This document shows positions 19,789 through 30,600 of a stretch of 35,757 bases of DNA, one piece after another. The stretch is from Acidobacteriaceae bacterium (GTDB taxonomy: Bacteria; Acidobacteriota; Terriglobia; Terriglobales; Acidobacteriaceae), in NCBI GenBank assembly GCA_003152195.1, contig PLZN01000623.1, positions 11,779 to 47,535 of the forward strand. The letters run 5' to 3'. Under the pieces are notes generated by a model. It did not search any database and was not told the DNA's origin. It worked only from the letters and a program-made list of their open reading frames with translations. Numbering within the stretch: the stretch's first letter is position 1; each line of letters opens with the position of its first letter. The translations under genes were made by a program, and so were the position numbers.

Positions 19789-20895
19789 ATGAAGATCGGC
19801 TTAGGTCTCTATCGTCATATGCTGTCGCGTGATTATTACGACTTCGCACGACAGGCTGGATGCACTCATACTGTGATCCATTTGGTGGATTACTTCCGGC
19901 AAAGCTCGACTAATCCTCGTAACAATCAGCCGACAGGTGGCAAATACGAGCCCTGGGGAGTGGCAGGCGATCCTGAAAGTTTGTGGACCACGAGCGAGCT
20001 ATTGAAGATACGTCGAGAGATCGAAGATGCCGGTCTGGTTTTGGCCGCGATCGAGAATATTGACCCAGCATTCTGGTACGACATTTTGCTGGATGGCCCC
20101 AAGCGCTCTAAGCAAATTGAGAATATAAAAAACATCGTTCGTCGCATGGGAGAAGCAGCCATCCCCGTTCTTGGCTATAACTTCAGCATCGGCGGGGTCT
20201 GTGGCCGTATATCCGGACCATTGGGACGGGGAGGGGCCATAACAGTTGGAATGGATGGTCCCGTTGACGATATGCCCATTCCGAATGGAACGGTGTGGAA
20301 TATGGTCTATGACCAACATGCTGCACCGGGCAGCTTACCGTCCATCACCCGTGAAGAACTTTGGCGCAGGCTGGAAGGGTTTCTGGAAGAGCTCGTCCCC
20401 GTGGCCGAACAAGCGGGAGTGCGGCTCGCTGCACATCCGGATGATCCACCCATGCCCACGATGCGGCAGCAGCCTCGGCTTGTCTATCAGCCCGGTATGT
20501 ATCAAAGGTTATTGGATATCGTGCCCAGCAAATCAAATCAGCTGGAGCTTTGCGTGGGCACGTTGGGTGAGATGACGGAAGGTGATGTCTATGATGCAGT
20601 AGACCAATACAGTAAACAGGGAAAGATTGCGTACATTCATCTCCGGAATGTTGTTGGGAAAGTTCCGTTTTACCGCGAAACCTTCATCGACGAGGGCGAC
20701 GTCGACATGATTCGCATTTTGTCTATCTTGAAAAACAATAACTTCGATGGGGTAATCCTTCCAGATCACACGCCCCAGATGACCTGTTCCGCCCCGTGGC
20801 ACGCGGGCATGGCGCACACAATCGGTTTCGTCGAGGCCGCCCTGGCAGGGCTTGGGAAGCAAACGGCAGCACGAGGGGTCGGGCAACATTCCTGA
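19789..20895 (+). CDS. Mannonate dehydratase (UxuA)-like TIM-barrel protein
   Basis: MKIGLGLYRHMLSRDYYDFARQAGCTHTVIHLVDYF; RLAAHPDDPPMPTMRQQPRLV; YIHLRNVVG; GVILPDHTPQM. Confidence 0.78.
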   Translation: MKIGLGLYRHMLSRDYYDFARQAGCTHTVIHLVDYFRQSSTNPRNNQPTGGKYEPWGVAGDPESLWTTSELLKIRREIEDAGLVLAAIENIDPAFWYDILLDGPKRSKQIENIKNIVRRMGEAAIPVLGYNFSIGGVCGRISGPLGRGGAITVGMDGPVDDMPIPNGTVWNMVYDQHAAPGSLPSITREELWRRLEGFLEELVPVAEQAGVRLAAHPDDPPMPTMRQQPRLVYQPGMYQRLLDIVPSKSNQLELCVGTLGEMTEGDVYDAVDQYSKQGKIAYIHLRNVVGKVPFYRETFIDEGDVDMIRILSILKNNNFDGVILPDHTPQMTCSAPWHAGMAHTIGFVEAALAGLGKQTAARGVGQHS

Positions 20896-20990
20896 CCGGT
20901 ATGCGGCCGCCAACACGGTGTTTGGCACGGTCGAGCTCATCGGGAGGCACCGGTTGAGCGGAAGTGCCATCACTCAGGCCTCGGCTTCGA

Positions 20991-23660
20991 TCAGAGAATC
21001 TCGAAGGTATTGGCCTTCCAAGGATGAAGCCCAAACTTCAATTTGTTGCCCGACGAAGAGACGTCCGCGACCTTTGTTCCCAGCAAGTTGGTTTCTGACG
21101 CACTGGCCACCGGAATGTCGAGCTGAACTGACGCCTCCCCGCCGCTGCCCCCGATTTCCAGCGTTCTGAGTTCGAAGCCCCCACTTTCTTTCTTGCGAAA
21201 GACCAGCAGATGTGCGCTTTCCGGAGTCACGTTGACGAAGCTTTTTTCCGGGGAAAGGCTCCCGCTCCTAGGCTGGTCCACAACCGTGACGAGCTTTTGG
21301 CTGAATTCATCGGCAGCCCGCGCTCGATCCGAATTGCTGAAACTATTGCCGTGAGGTCGCAATAGATGGCGATACTCGGAATAACGCGGCCAACCATATT
21401 CATGAGAGTAAAAGGACTCCCACTCCCGCATTACAAGGTTAGAGAACGTACCGTCACCATCGCGCTTGAAGTATTGGGTTCCAGGATGCAATACCAGGAG
21501 CCCGCTGTCTTTTCCTATCAAATCAACGAATGTGCGCCCCTGAAATACCTGCTGCTTGGTGGCTTCAATACCAAGGGGGAAATCGCGAATGACCGAGGTG
21601 GTTTGGAAGTTAGGCGCGAAAGTTAGCCAGTAACCTTCCTTGATCTCGACCGGGAAGTGATCCTTAGGGTCGTAGGCGTCAATGGCGGGCGGGATTTCTG
21701 CGAGTACTCTGCTGGTTACTTCCACCCAAGGTAAGTCTGCATACAGGGAGATCCACGTCTCGAAGGCCAGAAGAGGCCACTCGTGATGCGTTTTGAGCGT
21801 AGCGCGAAGCGGGCCTTTGTCGATCCAGGTGTAAGTGGCCTTCGACGTGGAGCTATCGTAAGACTTCGGAATGGGTATCTGGTGTTCCCATGGCGCCCCG
21901 GGCGCGTTGCCGAATAGGCAGTAGCCCTGATTGGGCGTTCCCTTGAAAAGTGGAAACGCACCGTTCCCGCTTCTCAACATCTCCTGACCTGTCCCCTTGT
22001 CGAACAGGCTGGCGATTGCGCCATGGTCCTGGTCCAACCTGATCTTCAAATGGCTGTTCTCGAGTGCGAATTGCTGCTCGTCGATCATGAGGTCCGTATT
22101 GGGTTCTTTAACAGCGTCGGACCCGAACACAAGATAGTAGGTGTCATATCCGAGGCTGGGAACTTTTTCGGCGACGAACGAAACTTCGGCAACCAGCAGG
22201 TCCCCCTGGCCATTCTTATGGCTCTCCATAATCTGGGAAAGCGCCACGCGGCCGGAGCGGTGCTTCACGACGATGTCTTTCACGTTTTCAGGTATCGGAT
22301 AGATTCGTCCCGTTGTTGCTATACCCGTCCGCTCCCACGCACATGGATTAAAGACGGTAACAGCGAGTTGACTCTGTTTGCCTTGTTCCGAGTTGATGCG
22401 ACGAGCAATGTGACGAATAGAGGCGTCCAGCACATCGCCTCCTTGCTTGTTCGATTGATCGAGGTGGTCATAGCCGATCGAACCCCAGGTCAAATTATGG
22501 TAGTCCTCGATACGATCGAGAGGCGCCATCCGGTCGCCCTGCCAGCGGGAGTATTCACAGAGTGCTACGTCGTGGCTCTGAGAAGTAAGCAGGTGTTTCC
22601 ATGCAGTCTCCATAGCCCGCGACTGGTTCGGCGCACCGAGACTGAAGGCAATCGCATCAAAGCGTTCCGCTGCTAGAAGAGTTGCTTCCACCTTGCGATC
22701 CATAATGCGCAGTTGATCGCCACCTAGTCCCCACGTGAGCAGCTTGCGCCATGCATCCATGTCGAAGTAAACGGCTTTGGTGGAGGAGGGGCCGTACTTG
22801 TCCAGATACTCTTTCAGAGTGACAAATTCGACTGGAGAATCCTCCGCCACCTTCGCATACTTTTTGGACGTCTCCAGGTAGGCGGGACTCTCAGGCCGAT
22901 CCCAGCCGAACTCTTCCCAGGTGAAGATGAGAGGCTTGCCCAACGCACGCAGTTTCTTAAACTCTTCAGAAGAGGCGAGGGTCTTGATATCGGGTGAATA
23001 GCCAAAAAGTCCGTTCCTGGGCGTGCTCGGAACCCTGCTCCCATCCATTCCTTGCCACTCAAAGGAATTGACTTCCAGGTGGGGGACGCCGGCCTTTCCC
23101 CACGTGTCTACTTGTGAGAGGCTGGCATAGCGATAGCCTGCTCCAAGTACGATCTGCGGAATCTGGGGATGAGAGAATTCCTCCTCGTCGAGGAAGGTGA
23201 CCATCTCATAATCAAGCGCTTTGAGGATCGTGCTACGTCCATAGACGATCTGACGAATGTTCGACTCGCCGCTGAACATCGTCCCTAATGGCTGGCCGTA
23301 GGTACCACCGATCAACTCAATTTTCCCCGCGGCAAGATACGGCTTTAACCGGTCGGCGATCTCGGGGAACTTTTCCGCCATGAATTCATAAGCCCGCGCG
23401 TCCCACTCGATGCATGTCTTGACATGGGGTGCGAGATCCGCCATTCCCATAGCGTCGATCGCCGAAAGGACGCACGACTCGATGCCCAACTGCCAGCCGA
23501 TGCCGGTATAGCTCCAGTGGTTACACAACGCGACGCAAAAGCTATCCGCGGTTTGAGTTGTCGCCGCCAAAAGGTGGTCGGGCAACTTAAGAAAGGCTGC
23601 ACTGGCACCACAAAGCAAACCAGTCTTGACGAAGTTTCTGCGATTTAGGCGATTGTTCAA
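20991..23660 (-). CDS. Divergent GH38-like glycoside hydrolase, Tat-exported
   Basis: Tat leader NRRNFVKTGLLCGASAAF; GH38-like N-terminal layout (CIEWDARAYEFMAEKFPEIADRLKPYLAAGKIELIGGTYGQP) and C-terminal NSHLKIRLDQDHGAIASLFDKGTGQEML. Confidence 0.68.
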   Translation of the reverse strand: MNNRLNRRNFVKTGLLCGASAAFLKLPDHLLAATTQTADSFCVALCNHWSYTGIGWQLGIESCVLSAIDAMGMADLAPHVKTCIEWDARAYEFMAEKFPEIADRLKPYLAAGKIELIGGTYGQPLGTMFSGESNIRQIVYGRSTILKALDYEMVTFLDEEEFSHPQIPQIVLGAGYRYASLSQVDTWGKAGVPHLEVNSFEWQGMDGSRVPSTPRNGLFGYSPDIKTLASSEEFKKLRALGKPLIFTWEEFGWDRPESPAYLETSKKYAKVAEDSPVEFVTLKEYLDKYGPSSTKAVYFDMDAWRKLLTWGLGGDQLRIMDRKVEATLLAAERFDAIAFSLGAPNQSRAMETAWKHLLTSQSHDVALCEYSRWQGDRMAPLDRIEDYHNLTWGSIGYDHLDQSNKQGGDVLDASIRHIARRINSEQGKQSQLAVTVFNPCAWERTGIATTGRIYPIPENVKDIVVKHRSGRVALSQIMESHKNGQGDLLVAEVSFVAEKVPSLGYDTYYLVFGSDAVKEPNTDLMIDEQQFALENSHLKIRLDQDHGAIASLFDKGTGQEMLRSGNGAFPLFKGTPNQGYCLFGNAPGAPWEHQIPIPKSYDSSTSKATYTWIDKGPLRATLKTHHEWPLLAFETWISLYADLPWVEVTSRVLAEIPPAIDAYDPKDHFPVEIKEGYWLTFAPNFQTTSVIRDFPLGIEATKQQVFQGRTFVDLIGKDSGLLVLHPGTQYFKRDGDGTFSNLVMREWESFYSHEYGWPRYSEYRHLLRPHGNSFSNSDRARAADEFSQKLVTVVDQPRSGSLSPEKSFVNVTPESAHLLVFRKKESGGFELRTLEIGGSGGEASVQLDIPVASASETNLLGTKVADVSSSGNKLKFGLHPWKANTFEIL

Positions 23661-23820
23661 GGGTGAAATCTCCAGTCTGATCCCAGGCTCCCCGCCGGAA
23701 GCCTGAGGCTACTTAACGCAGATGGACTTAGCGTTCGGACTTACAATCGATGAACAATGAGAAAGTCAAAAAATAAACTCTAACTAGATTCCAGCTTAGT
23801 CCGACCAAATCGGTTTCACG

Positions 23821-23852
23821 CCCAGTGTTCACTGGGTTGAACATCGCGATGT
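23821..23852. promoter_or_regulatory. Nested palindromes in divergent intergenic region, including TGTTCACTGGGTTGAACA (23826-23843)
   Basis: CCCAGTG-TT-CACTGGG (23821-23836), TGTTCA-CTGGGT-TGAACA (23826-23843) and ACATCGCGATGT (23841-23852) overlap between genes at 23660(-) and 23933(+). Confidence 0.5.
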
Positions 23853-23932
23853 GGGTCTCTGGAGGGATGTTAGTATAAAGAGTAGGACATTCCTTTGCGT
23901 GGCGTTGGGCAATTGACTTTGGGGGTTCTTTC

Positions 23933-24784
23933 ATGATCGAGAGCGCAACCAAGCTAAGCGCGCAACAGGCGCAATTCTACGACAAGAACGGGTATTTGTT
24001 TCCCATTCGCGTTTTTGACGATGCCGAGACGGCGGAGTTTCGCCAGCGGTTTGACGACTACACCCTGGAAAATCAAGAGCGCTTGAAGGGGTTAATCCCG
24101 CGTGAGCGGCGGGCCGTTTACGCTCTGACCCATCTGCTGCTTCCTTGGGTACACAAGATGGTGTCTCATCCGAGGGTGTTGGATGCGGTGGAAGGCGCCA
24201 TCGGTCCTAATATTCTCGTGTGGGAGTCTGCCTGGTTTGTTAAATTCGCCCGCGACCCAGCGTTCGTGTCCTGGCATCAGGACGGCGCATATTGGGGTTT
24301 GAAGCCACCAGAAGTGACGACTGCCTGGATAGCGCTTTCTGAAAGCACTCTGGGAAATGGCTGCATGCAGGTCATGCCGGGAACACAGAACCTACAGCTG
24401 TTGCAACACGACACCTACGATAAAGACAACGCATTGTCGCGTGGCCAGGAGATTGCTTTGGGTAATGTGGACGAGGCCAATGCCGTAAGCATGAGCCTCG
24501 CTGCCGGTGAAATGTCGCTGCACCATATCGGAATCGCACACGGTTCCAAGGCAAATACCTCAGATCGTCCCCGGATTGGCATCGCCATCCGCTACATTGC
24601 CCCAGAAGTTGTCCAGGATGGCTCTGAGCGCCAGATTGTTCAACTGGTGCGCGGCAAGGATGAACATGGCCACTTCGAAATAGTCGAGGCGCCGGCGGAG
24701 GGAATCAGCTCGATAGGGACGTGGGAGGAAGCCCGCAAAAGGATTATGAAGAACATTCTCGCAGGAGTGGTGCCAACCAACTGA
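23933..24784 (+). CDS. Phytanoyl-CoA dioxygenase (PhyH)-like Fe(II)/2OG dioxygenase
   Basis: HxD motif FVSWHQDGAYWGLKP, TAWIALSESTLGNGCMQVMPGTQ, distal His region MSLHHIGIAHGSKANTSDRPRIGIAIRYI. Confidence 0.9.
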   Translation: MIESATKLSAQQAQFYDKNGYLFPIRVFDDAETAEFRQRFDDYTLENQERLKGLIPRERRAVYALTHLLLPWVHKMVSHPRVLDAVEGAIGPNILVWESAWFVKFARDPAFVSWHQDGAYWGLKPPEVTTAWIALSESTLGNGCMQVMPGTQNLQLLQHDTYDKDNALSRGQEIALGNVDEANAVSMSLAAGEMSLHHIGIAHGSKANTSDRPRIGIAIRYIAPEVVQDGSERQIVQLVRGKDEHGHFEIVEAPAEGISSIGTWEEARKRIMKNILAGVVPTN

Positions 24785-24829
24785 ATCCTGAGACCGATCG
24801 CACGACATTCCGATATCCTCAAAACCTGA

Positions 24830-27082
24830 TCAGGACGCGGGAAAAATAGCCTCCGTTCCATATGCGTTCGTTGCTGCTAGCGTGCCATCGCGATAGACCT
24901 CATAGTTCCACGGTCCCATAACCACATCATACAGATGGCCTCGAAATCGATAGCCCGTCATCCGTGCCACCCCCAGTTCGTGGTGGTACGAGGGAAAGAT
25001 GTTCAGTGAATTATCTTGCTGAGGCCGCAGTCCAAACACTCCAAACAGGATCGCCTGAACACCGCTTCCCGCCGAAATTTCAAGGTCCATTTCGACCTGC
25101 GTATGACCGGGGAAGTCGGTAAACATGGATTGCGGAATATACGGCGAATACTCTGCCCAGCGTAGGCACCGGGAAAGAACGTTCCAGGCCAACTCGGATT
25201 TGCCGAGGTGATACAGAGACTCTGCAAGACGCAACGGCTCGCCGGCATACTGGCCCCCGCCGCCAAAGTCTGCGTCTTCGCGATCCCAGTGCGTTTGATC
25301 GGACTTGGAGATTGAGTACATCCCATAGGGACCAAGAAACTCGCCTTCCTTAATGTGATCGATCAAGCGCTGCTGCTCAGACGTGGAAAGCATCCCGGTA
25401 TCGAGCAGTTCGAATTGATGGTAGCTCCACACGAGGTGACGGGTTCCATCAGGGTAAAGGTTTAGGAACCAGCCATCCTTCTGATCCCAGAGCTCGTTGG
25501 CCATGGATTCCTGAATTTGGTCTGCCCATCGATCAAACTGCGCTGCTTCTGGGTCGTGGCGCTTGGCGCACCATGCGGCGACTTGTCGAAAATAGGCGAA
25601 GGCCAGTCCGTTGGTCGCTGCCACGGTATGTTGGTAGCCATCCGTCCGAATTTCGATCATCTTCTCGGAACCGGTCCCGAAGTCCAGCAGGCCGTCGGGG
25701 CGGCCAAACCGCTTTCGCAGTTCTACCCCAGTCCGCTTCATACTTTCAAAGACCGTCGTTCCTGCAACAGCCTGGTCCAGAAGGCCCTCGTCCCCGGTCT
25801 GAAGGAGATAATCCTGCAGAATCCGCATTGCAGCAAAGGGGGTTTGCGCGTACCAGTAGTCGTTTGCTATTCCATTCCAAGGTACGTAACTGCTTTTAAG
25901 CAGGCCGGCCTTGAGATAAAGCAGGAAGGTTTGACGTAGGCCGGTGGGATCCAGATAACTCAACATCTCGGAAGCATACGAAGTATCCCACGCTACCGAA
26001 TCGGTCCACGTTCCGACGGCGTAGAAGGGATCGGTGACGAAATTCTTGCTATTCCACCGCGCCTCCAGAACGCTCAAGATGCAGCGGCGATAGAAATCAT
26101 TAAATATGGGATCGTCGGACGATACCTCTGGAATGGTTTTAGCTGCCGATTCAAGGCGGCTCCTCCATGCCAGGTCGGCCTCTGTCATCCGCTGAGCGAT
26201 GTCGGGTGACAAAGCGGCCGTTGCGGGAGAGAAGGGCTGTTGAATCACGATGGCAAAGTAGGCAGTGCGACTCGACTTTCCCGGGATCTCCCATTTCCAA
26301 ACCTGTTGTGTTTGTTCTTTTTGACCGGGTAGGTCGCTTTCTACCGTGATAATTGGTTGCTTACGTGCAGCCGGGGAAGCGTTTGGATCGACGGCTTTCC
26401 CGGTAGGCTCACTCCCGCCATCGGGAGGAACGTGCTCGAGATTGGTCGTGCCTTGATTCGGAATAACGGTCAACGAAAGAGGTTCGGCCTGACGGTTCTC
26501 GATCTCTACCTCCAGGTATACCTCATCCGCTTTCGCCGAGACGCTGGCCTTGGTTGTAAGCCCAAAGGAAATCCAGTGCCCGTTAAACTCTTTGTGAAAG
26601 GTCCCGGTGCGAAACATTGCGTTCGGCTGCCAGTAGGCTCGCTGCCAGAGCAAAACATAAGGCGTTCCTGGAAGAAAATTCAAACCCAGTGGCGTCGTGC
26701 CCTTGCCTGTTTCGAGCAGACGCTTGAAGACGTCAGGGACTGTGTCTTGAATCAGCACGCCGGTCTTAGCTTCTCGAAACGCGAGTGAAAAATTGTAGTC
26801 AGGAATATCCACGGGAGGGAAAAGAAGTGTCTGCAAGCCTGTAACGCTTTTGTCGCGGAGAGAAACCGCGCCGCGTCCGTTGAATAGGCGTATCGGGGCA
26901 TCGCCGAAAAATATGCTGCTGCGTCGCATGCCCAATGTCTCAAGGCTGAGCCAGTTCGACGAGCCGCGTGCGTTGCCTTCCTTGGGGGGGCCCATCGGCA
27001 TTTCGATCTGGGCAGGCGCCAGGGAGAGGAGCGGAAAGCACACCAAAATCAGGCGAATTAAGGATCGCACGGTTGATCTCAT
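24830..27082 (-). CDS. Secreted six-hairpin-type glycoside hydrolase (MGH1/trehalase-like)
   Basis: Start MRSTVRSLIRLILVCFPLLSLAPAQ preceded by GGAGAG (preferred over 27097); TWTDSVAWDTSYASEMLSYLDPTGLRQTFLLYLKAGL, ATNGLAFAYFRQVAAWCAKRHDPEAAQFDRWADQI, DREDADFGGGGQYAGEPLRLAESLYHLGK. Confidence 0.7.
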   Translation of the reverse strand: MRSTVRSLIRLILVCFPLLSLAPAQIEMPMGPPKEGNARGSSNWLSLETLGMRRSSIFFGDAPIRLFNGRGAVSLRDKSVTGLQTLLFPPVDIPDYNFSLAFREAKTGVLIQDTVPDVFKRLLETGKGTTPLGLNFLPGTPYVLLWQRAYWQPNAMFRTGTFHKEFNGHWISFGLTTKASVSAKADEVYLEVEIENRQAEPLSLTVIPNQGTTNLEHVPPDGGSEPTGKAVDPNASPAARKQPIITVESDLPGQKEQTQQVWKWEIPGKSSRTAYFAIVIQQPFSPATAALSPDIAQRMTEADLAWRSRLESAAKTIPEVSSDDPIFNDFYRRCILSVLEARWNSKNFVTDPFYAVGTWTDSVAWDTSYASEMLSYLDPTGLRQTFLLYLKAGLLKSSYVPWNGIANDYWYAQTPFAAMRILQDYLLQTGDEGLLDQAVAGTTVFESMKRTGVELRKRFGRPDGLLDFGTGSEKMIEIRTDGYQHTVAATNGLAFAYFRQVAAWCAKRHDPEAAQFDRWADQIQESMANELWDQKDGWFLNLYPDGTRHLVWSYHQFELLDTGMLSTSEQQRLIDHIKEGEFLGPYGMYSISKSDQTHWDREDADFGGGGQYAGEPLRLAESLYHLGKSELAWNVLSRCLRWAEYSPYIPQSMFTDFPGHTQVEMDLEISAGSGVQAILFGVFGLRPQQDNSLNIFPSYHHELGVARMTGYRFRGHLYDVVMGPWNYEVYRDGTLAATNAYGTEAIFPAS

Positions 27083-27252
27083 TGGCTCTCCAAACATTGT
27101 TCATTATCCAAATGCCAAATCCCTCTTCCGGAGGGGCAGACCGGTGGCGAAAGGCTACCGTCCCCCCCAATTTGCATGAACGGAAGGTTACAGTTCGGAT
27201 AACGCAAGGGCGGAAACGAACCGTAAGAATATCACACCGACCAGAGTCTCAA

Positions 27253-27270
27253 TGTTCAGCCCAGTGAACA
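27253..27270. promoter_or_regulatory. 18-bp operator-like palindrome TGTTCA-GCCCAG-TGAACA
   Basis: Reverse complement TGTTCACTGGGCTGAACA matches 17/18 to 23826-23843; located between divergent genes starting at 27082(-) and 27636(+). Confidence 0.5.
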
Positions 27271-27344
27271 ATATCGGCAGGCCCTGACAGTCGCAAATAC
27301 ACTTCTTCCAATTAGGATTGTGGTTAACCTGTTGTTTTTTAATG

Positions 27345-27360
27345 AAAAGGTAAACCTTTT
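27345..27360. promoter_or_regulatory. Inverted repeat AAAAGGT-AA-ACCTTTT in the same divergent intergenic region
   Basis: Perfect 7-bp arms with a 2-bp spacer, read directly. Confidence 0.3.
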
Positions 27361-27635
27361 TCCAAGCCGAGTGTTTGTCAGCAATTGTTAGCGCTTCCTG
27401 GTGTCGTGGAACCTGGTCTGACGAAATTAAGCATGAACAAAATAATAACCTCGAAGATGTTAAGAAAAGGTGGCGTGGTGTGCGGTGGCAGAGCCGTCTG
27501 TTCAAGGGTGGCTTCCTATGCCTTTTGGGATGCAGTCCAGCGCATAGGTGACGATTGTTCGCTCGCTTCGATGAGAGCGGCAGAAAAAGTTGTTCGATCG
27601 CAGTCGAAACCAACGTCTTAGCGGGTGACGAGTTT

Positions 27636-30600
27636 ATGGATCGGAGAGATTTCTTACAAAGCGCATTGGCGTGCGCAGTGTTTAGCTCAATTCCGGGCAT
27701 CGGACCAGCGTCGCGACTACTCGGGGCGGAACTCCAGGAAACTGAAGAGAACCCAAATTGGGCCAACCTGGCTCACAAGGCGAGCGTTCGGGCTTCCAGC
27801 CATGTAGCCGATCCTCCGTGGGGATATCCTCCAGTAAACGCGATCGGTGACGACCTGATGAACTCATGGGAAGCTGACGGGCAGGCGTCTGGCGCGTGGC
27901 TCGAGGTTGGATTTCCAGGAGCGCGCCCGGTAAGCGAAATCTGGGTTCTTCCTAAAGCTCTTCCCCGCGATGTCCTCGGTCAGGATGTGTACAACCTTGC
28001 CTACAGCCGCGTGCAGTGGTTCGAGGCGCCTCGTCACATCCGTCTTAGCTTCGCGGATGGCGATGCTGTGCATGCCGAACTTCGCCAAGCGGATTTTTTT
28101 CAGATCATTACACTTCCCCAAGCCAGGCAGACATCCACGGTCCGTCTCACCATCGAAGACGTATGGCCAAAGCCTGGAGGGAAAGAGACCGGAATTGGAA
28201 AAGTCCGCATCTTTCCCAGGAAACATCCGATCTCCTTCCAAATTGACACCTACAAAATGTATGACGCCGACGGGGGGCAGGCTGTTCAAGCTGCGACGCT
28301 GCACCTGATCAATCCGGGAAAAGAAATCAAGGGTGGTCAACTCGAAATTTCCCTCAGAGGAAAAGTCTTGAAGCAAATTGCGTTGAGTCCGATTCCATCA
28401 AGCGCGAACACGCAACAAGATGTGTGGATTCCTGCTCCATTCGAAGATGAGGAGATGGAGTTCGCAGTTGTGGCACCATCCGCCCAATTCTGCTGTAAGC
28501 GCAATCTACTTGTACCCACTTATCATCCGACTTACTTCGACGGCGGAACGTTCTCGTTGAACTGTACATGCCACAACGATCTCGGTTGGCTGAATACGCA
28601 GGCCAAGACGGCTGACTTTCGTTCGTCAGATATTATCGTGCCTGCGCTCGGCCTCCTCAAAGAGTTTCCAGAGTTCTTGTACTCGATGGAGTGTACGGCC
28701 TACCTGATGGAGTTTCTGAGCCTGCATCCCGAGCTACGTGACGAGATGGTCGCCAATATGCGCGGGCGACGCTTTACATGGGGGGCAAGCTACGTTGAGT
28801 GTCAGGAAGTGCATGTCGGACCTGAGAAGCTCGTGCGGCAATTCTATTTTGGCCGACTGTGGCTAAAGAATACCTTCCCTGGAATCGACACTTCCTTTTA
28901 TGTGAAAACGGATCCCCCGTCGATGACTCTCCAGATGCCGCAAATTCTTGCCAAAGCCGGTGTCAAATACTGTATCCAAGGCCGCATGCCTTATGGTTTC
29001 TACAACTGGGTCGGTCCCGACGGCTCCATCGTGCTGACCTACGGTTATCACTACGTGGATCCGATGCGATTGCTCGATCCCAAAGATAACCACGGATGGC
29101 TTCGTTATGCGGAACAGCGGGAAGAGTATTACAGCCAGCACGACCTTCCGCGCAAATTCATTTACGACTACACCAGCGACTACCTACCCCCTCAGCCCAG
29201 CTTGCCGCCTTATCTACGCCAACAAAACGAGGCGATGGGGAAGTTTGCCGCCATTTGGAACCAGCGTTTTAGCAGCGAACCCAGCCGCCAGGTTAACCCA
29301 CCTAGGATGCTATTCACTGCGCCGGAGCAGTTCTTGGAGGAGTTCACAAAATCCCCGCTGGACATTACCACGCTGTCCGGCGATTGGCCTTTTCCTTGGG
29401 CCTATTACGACGAACCAAGCAACCGTGAAGCACTTCTGTTAGGCCGGACCGCACATAACCAACTGCTTGCAGCAGAGCGGATCTATGCAGGGCTGAGCCT
29501 CAATCAGGGTTTTCAAAACTATCCAACCCAGAAGTTTGAAGATGCCTGGAAAGCGGATGTGTGGCCAGACCACGGTTGGGGCGGAAATCACGGCTTACTC
29601 ACTGATCAGGTCTATGCCGACTCCTACGCACGATCCAAGACGTTATCTGACCAGATTCTCGGTGAGGTCGCATCTGAAATGGCAAGCCGTGCCACAAAAG
29701 CATCGGCTAACCAGATCCCGATTATTGTCTTCAATCCTCTCTCCTGGGAGAGAACCGACCTGGTCGAGTGTCAATTCCGTATTCCGTCCGGCTGGACCAA
29801 TTTAACCGTACGTGACAGCACGGGCAAGGAGTTCCCGTACGAAATATTGGAAGGAGATCTCGAGGCGGGGACTACAAAAATGTTATTCCTCGCAAGGGAT
29901 GTGCCCTCGGTTGGTTACGAGACCTACTATCTGGCATCGTCATCGACACCGGCACAGGCTCCAACTATCCTCACGGGCGATACGGTTGAGAATAAATTCT
30001 ATCGGCTCACCTTCGGAGCGGGAGGTATCAAAAGCCTGTACGATAAGCGATCGAAGTGGGAAGTGCTGCGCGCGGACAAGTTTGACGGAGGTGAAGTAAT
30101 ACAATTTACTGCGCCTGGGCAGGCATGGGAGGATCCTGAGGTCGTCACAACCAAGGACTTTGATAAGACCTCAAACCACACATTTCCTTTCAAACAGTTC
30201 TCGAAGACCCCCTTACGTACGACCGCTGTCCGCGAGGCTCAGTTCAAGAACTTTACTCTGCGAGAATCTTTCCATCTCTATGAGCAACTCGATCGAGTGG
30301 ATATAGAGGTGGAGATCTTAAACTGGAACGGCACGAAGGAAAGAGAACTGCGGGTTGTTTTCCCCATCAACCTGGATGAAGCGAAGCTATGCTACGAGGT
30401 TCCTTTTGGCACCGTGGAGATAGGCAAGAATGAGATAGATTTCTCTCTCTTACCGCCCGACAACGATACGCAATTTACCCCGGCAATTTATGGGGGCCAG
30501 CATCCTTTGACTTTTCGCGAAGCTATCAACTGGATCGACGCTTCGTCGCCTGATTATCTCAGTACCGGATGTTTGGCCGCGTCAGACATCACGGTGCATC

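Noticed and set aside
27555-27635. N-terminal extension MFARFDESGRKSCSIAVETNVLAGDEF of the fourth GH38-like gene
   Set aside because: A Tat-type leader MDRRDFLQSALACAVF starts at 27636, so the extension is probably untranslated.
27188-27766. 192-aa minus-strand ORF across the divergent intergenic region
   Set aside because: Overlaps the true 27636 gene start and palindromic regulatory DNA; composition not protein-like.
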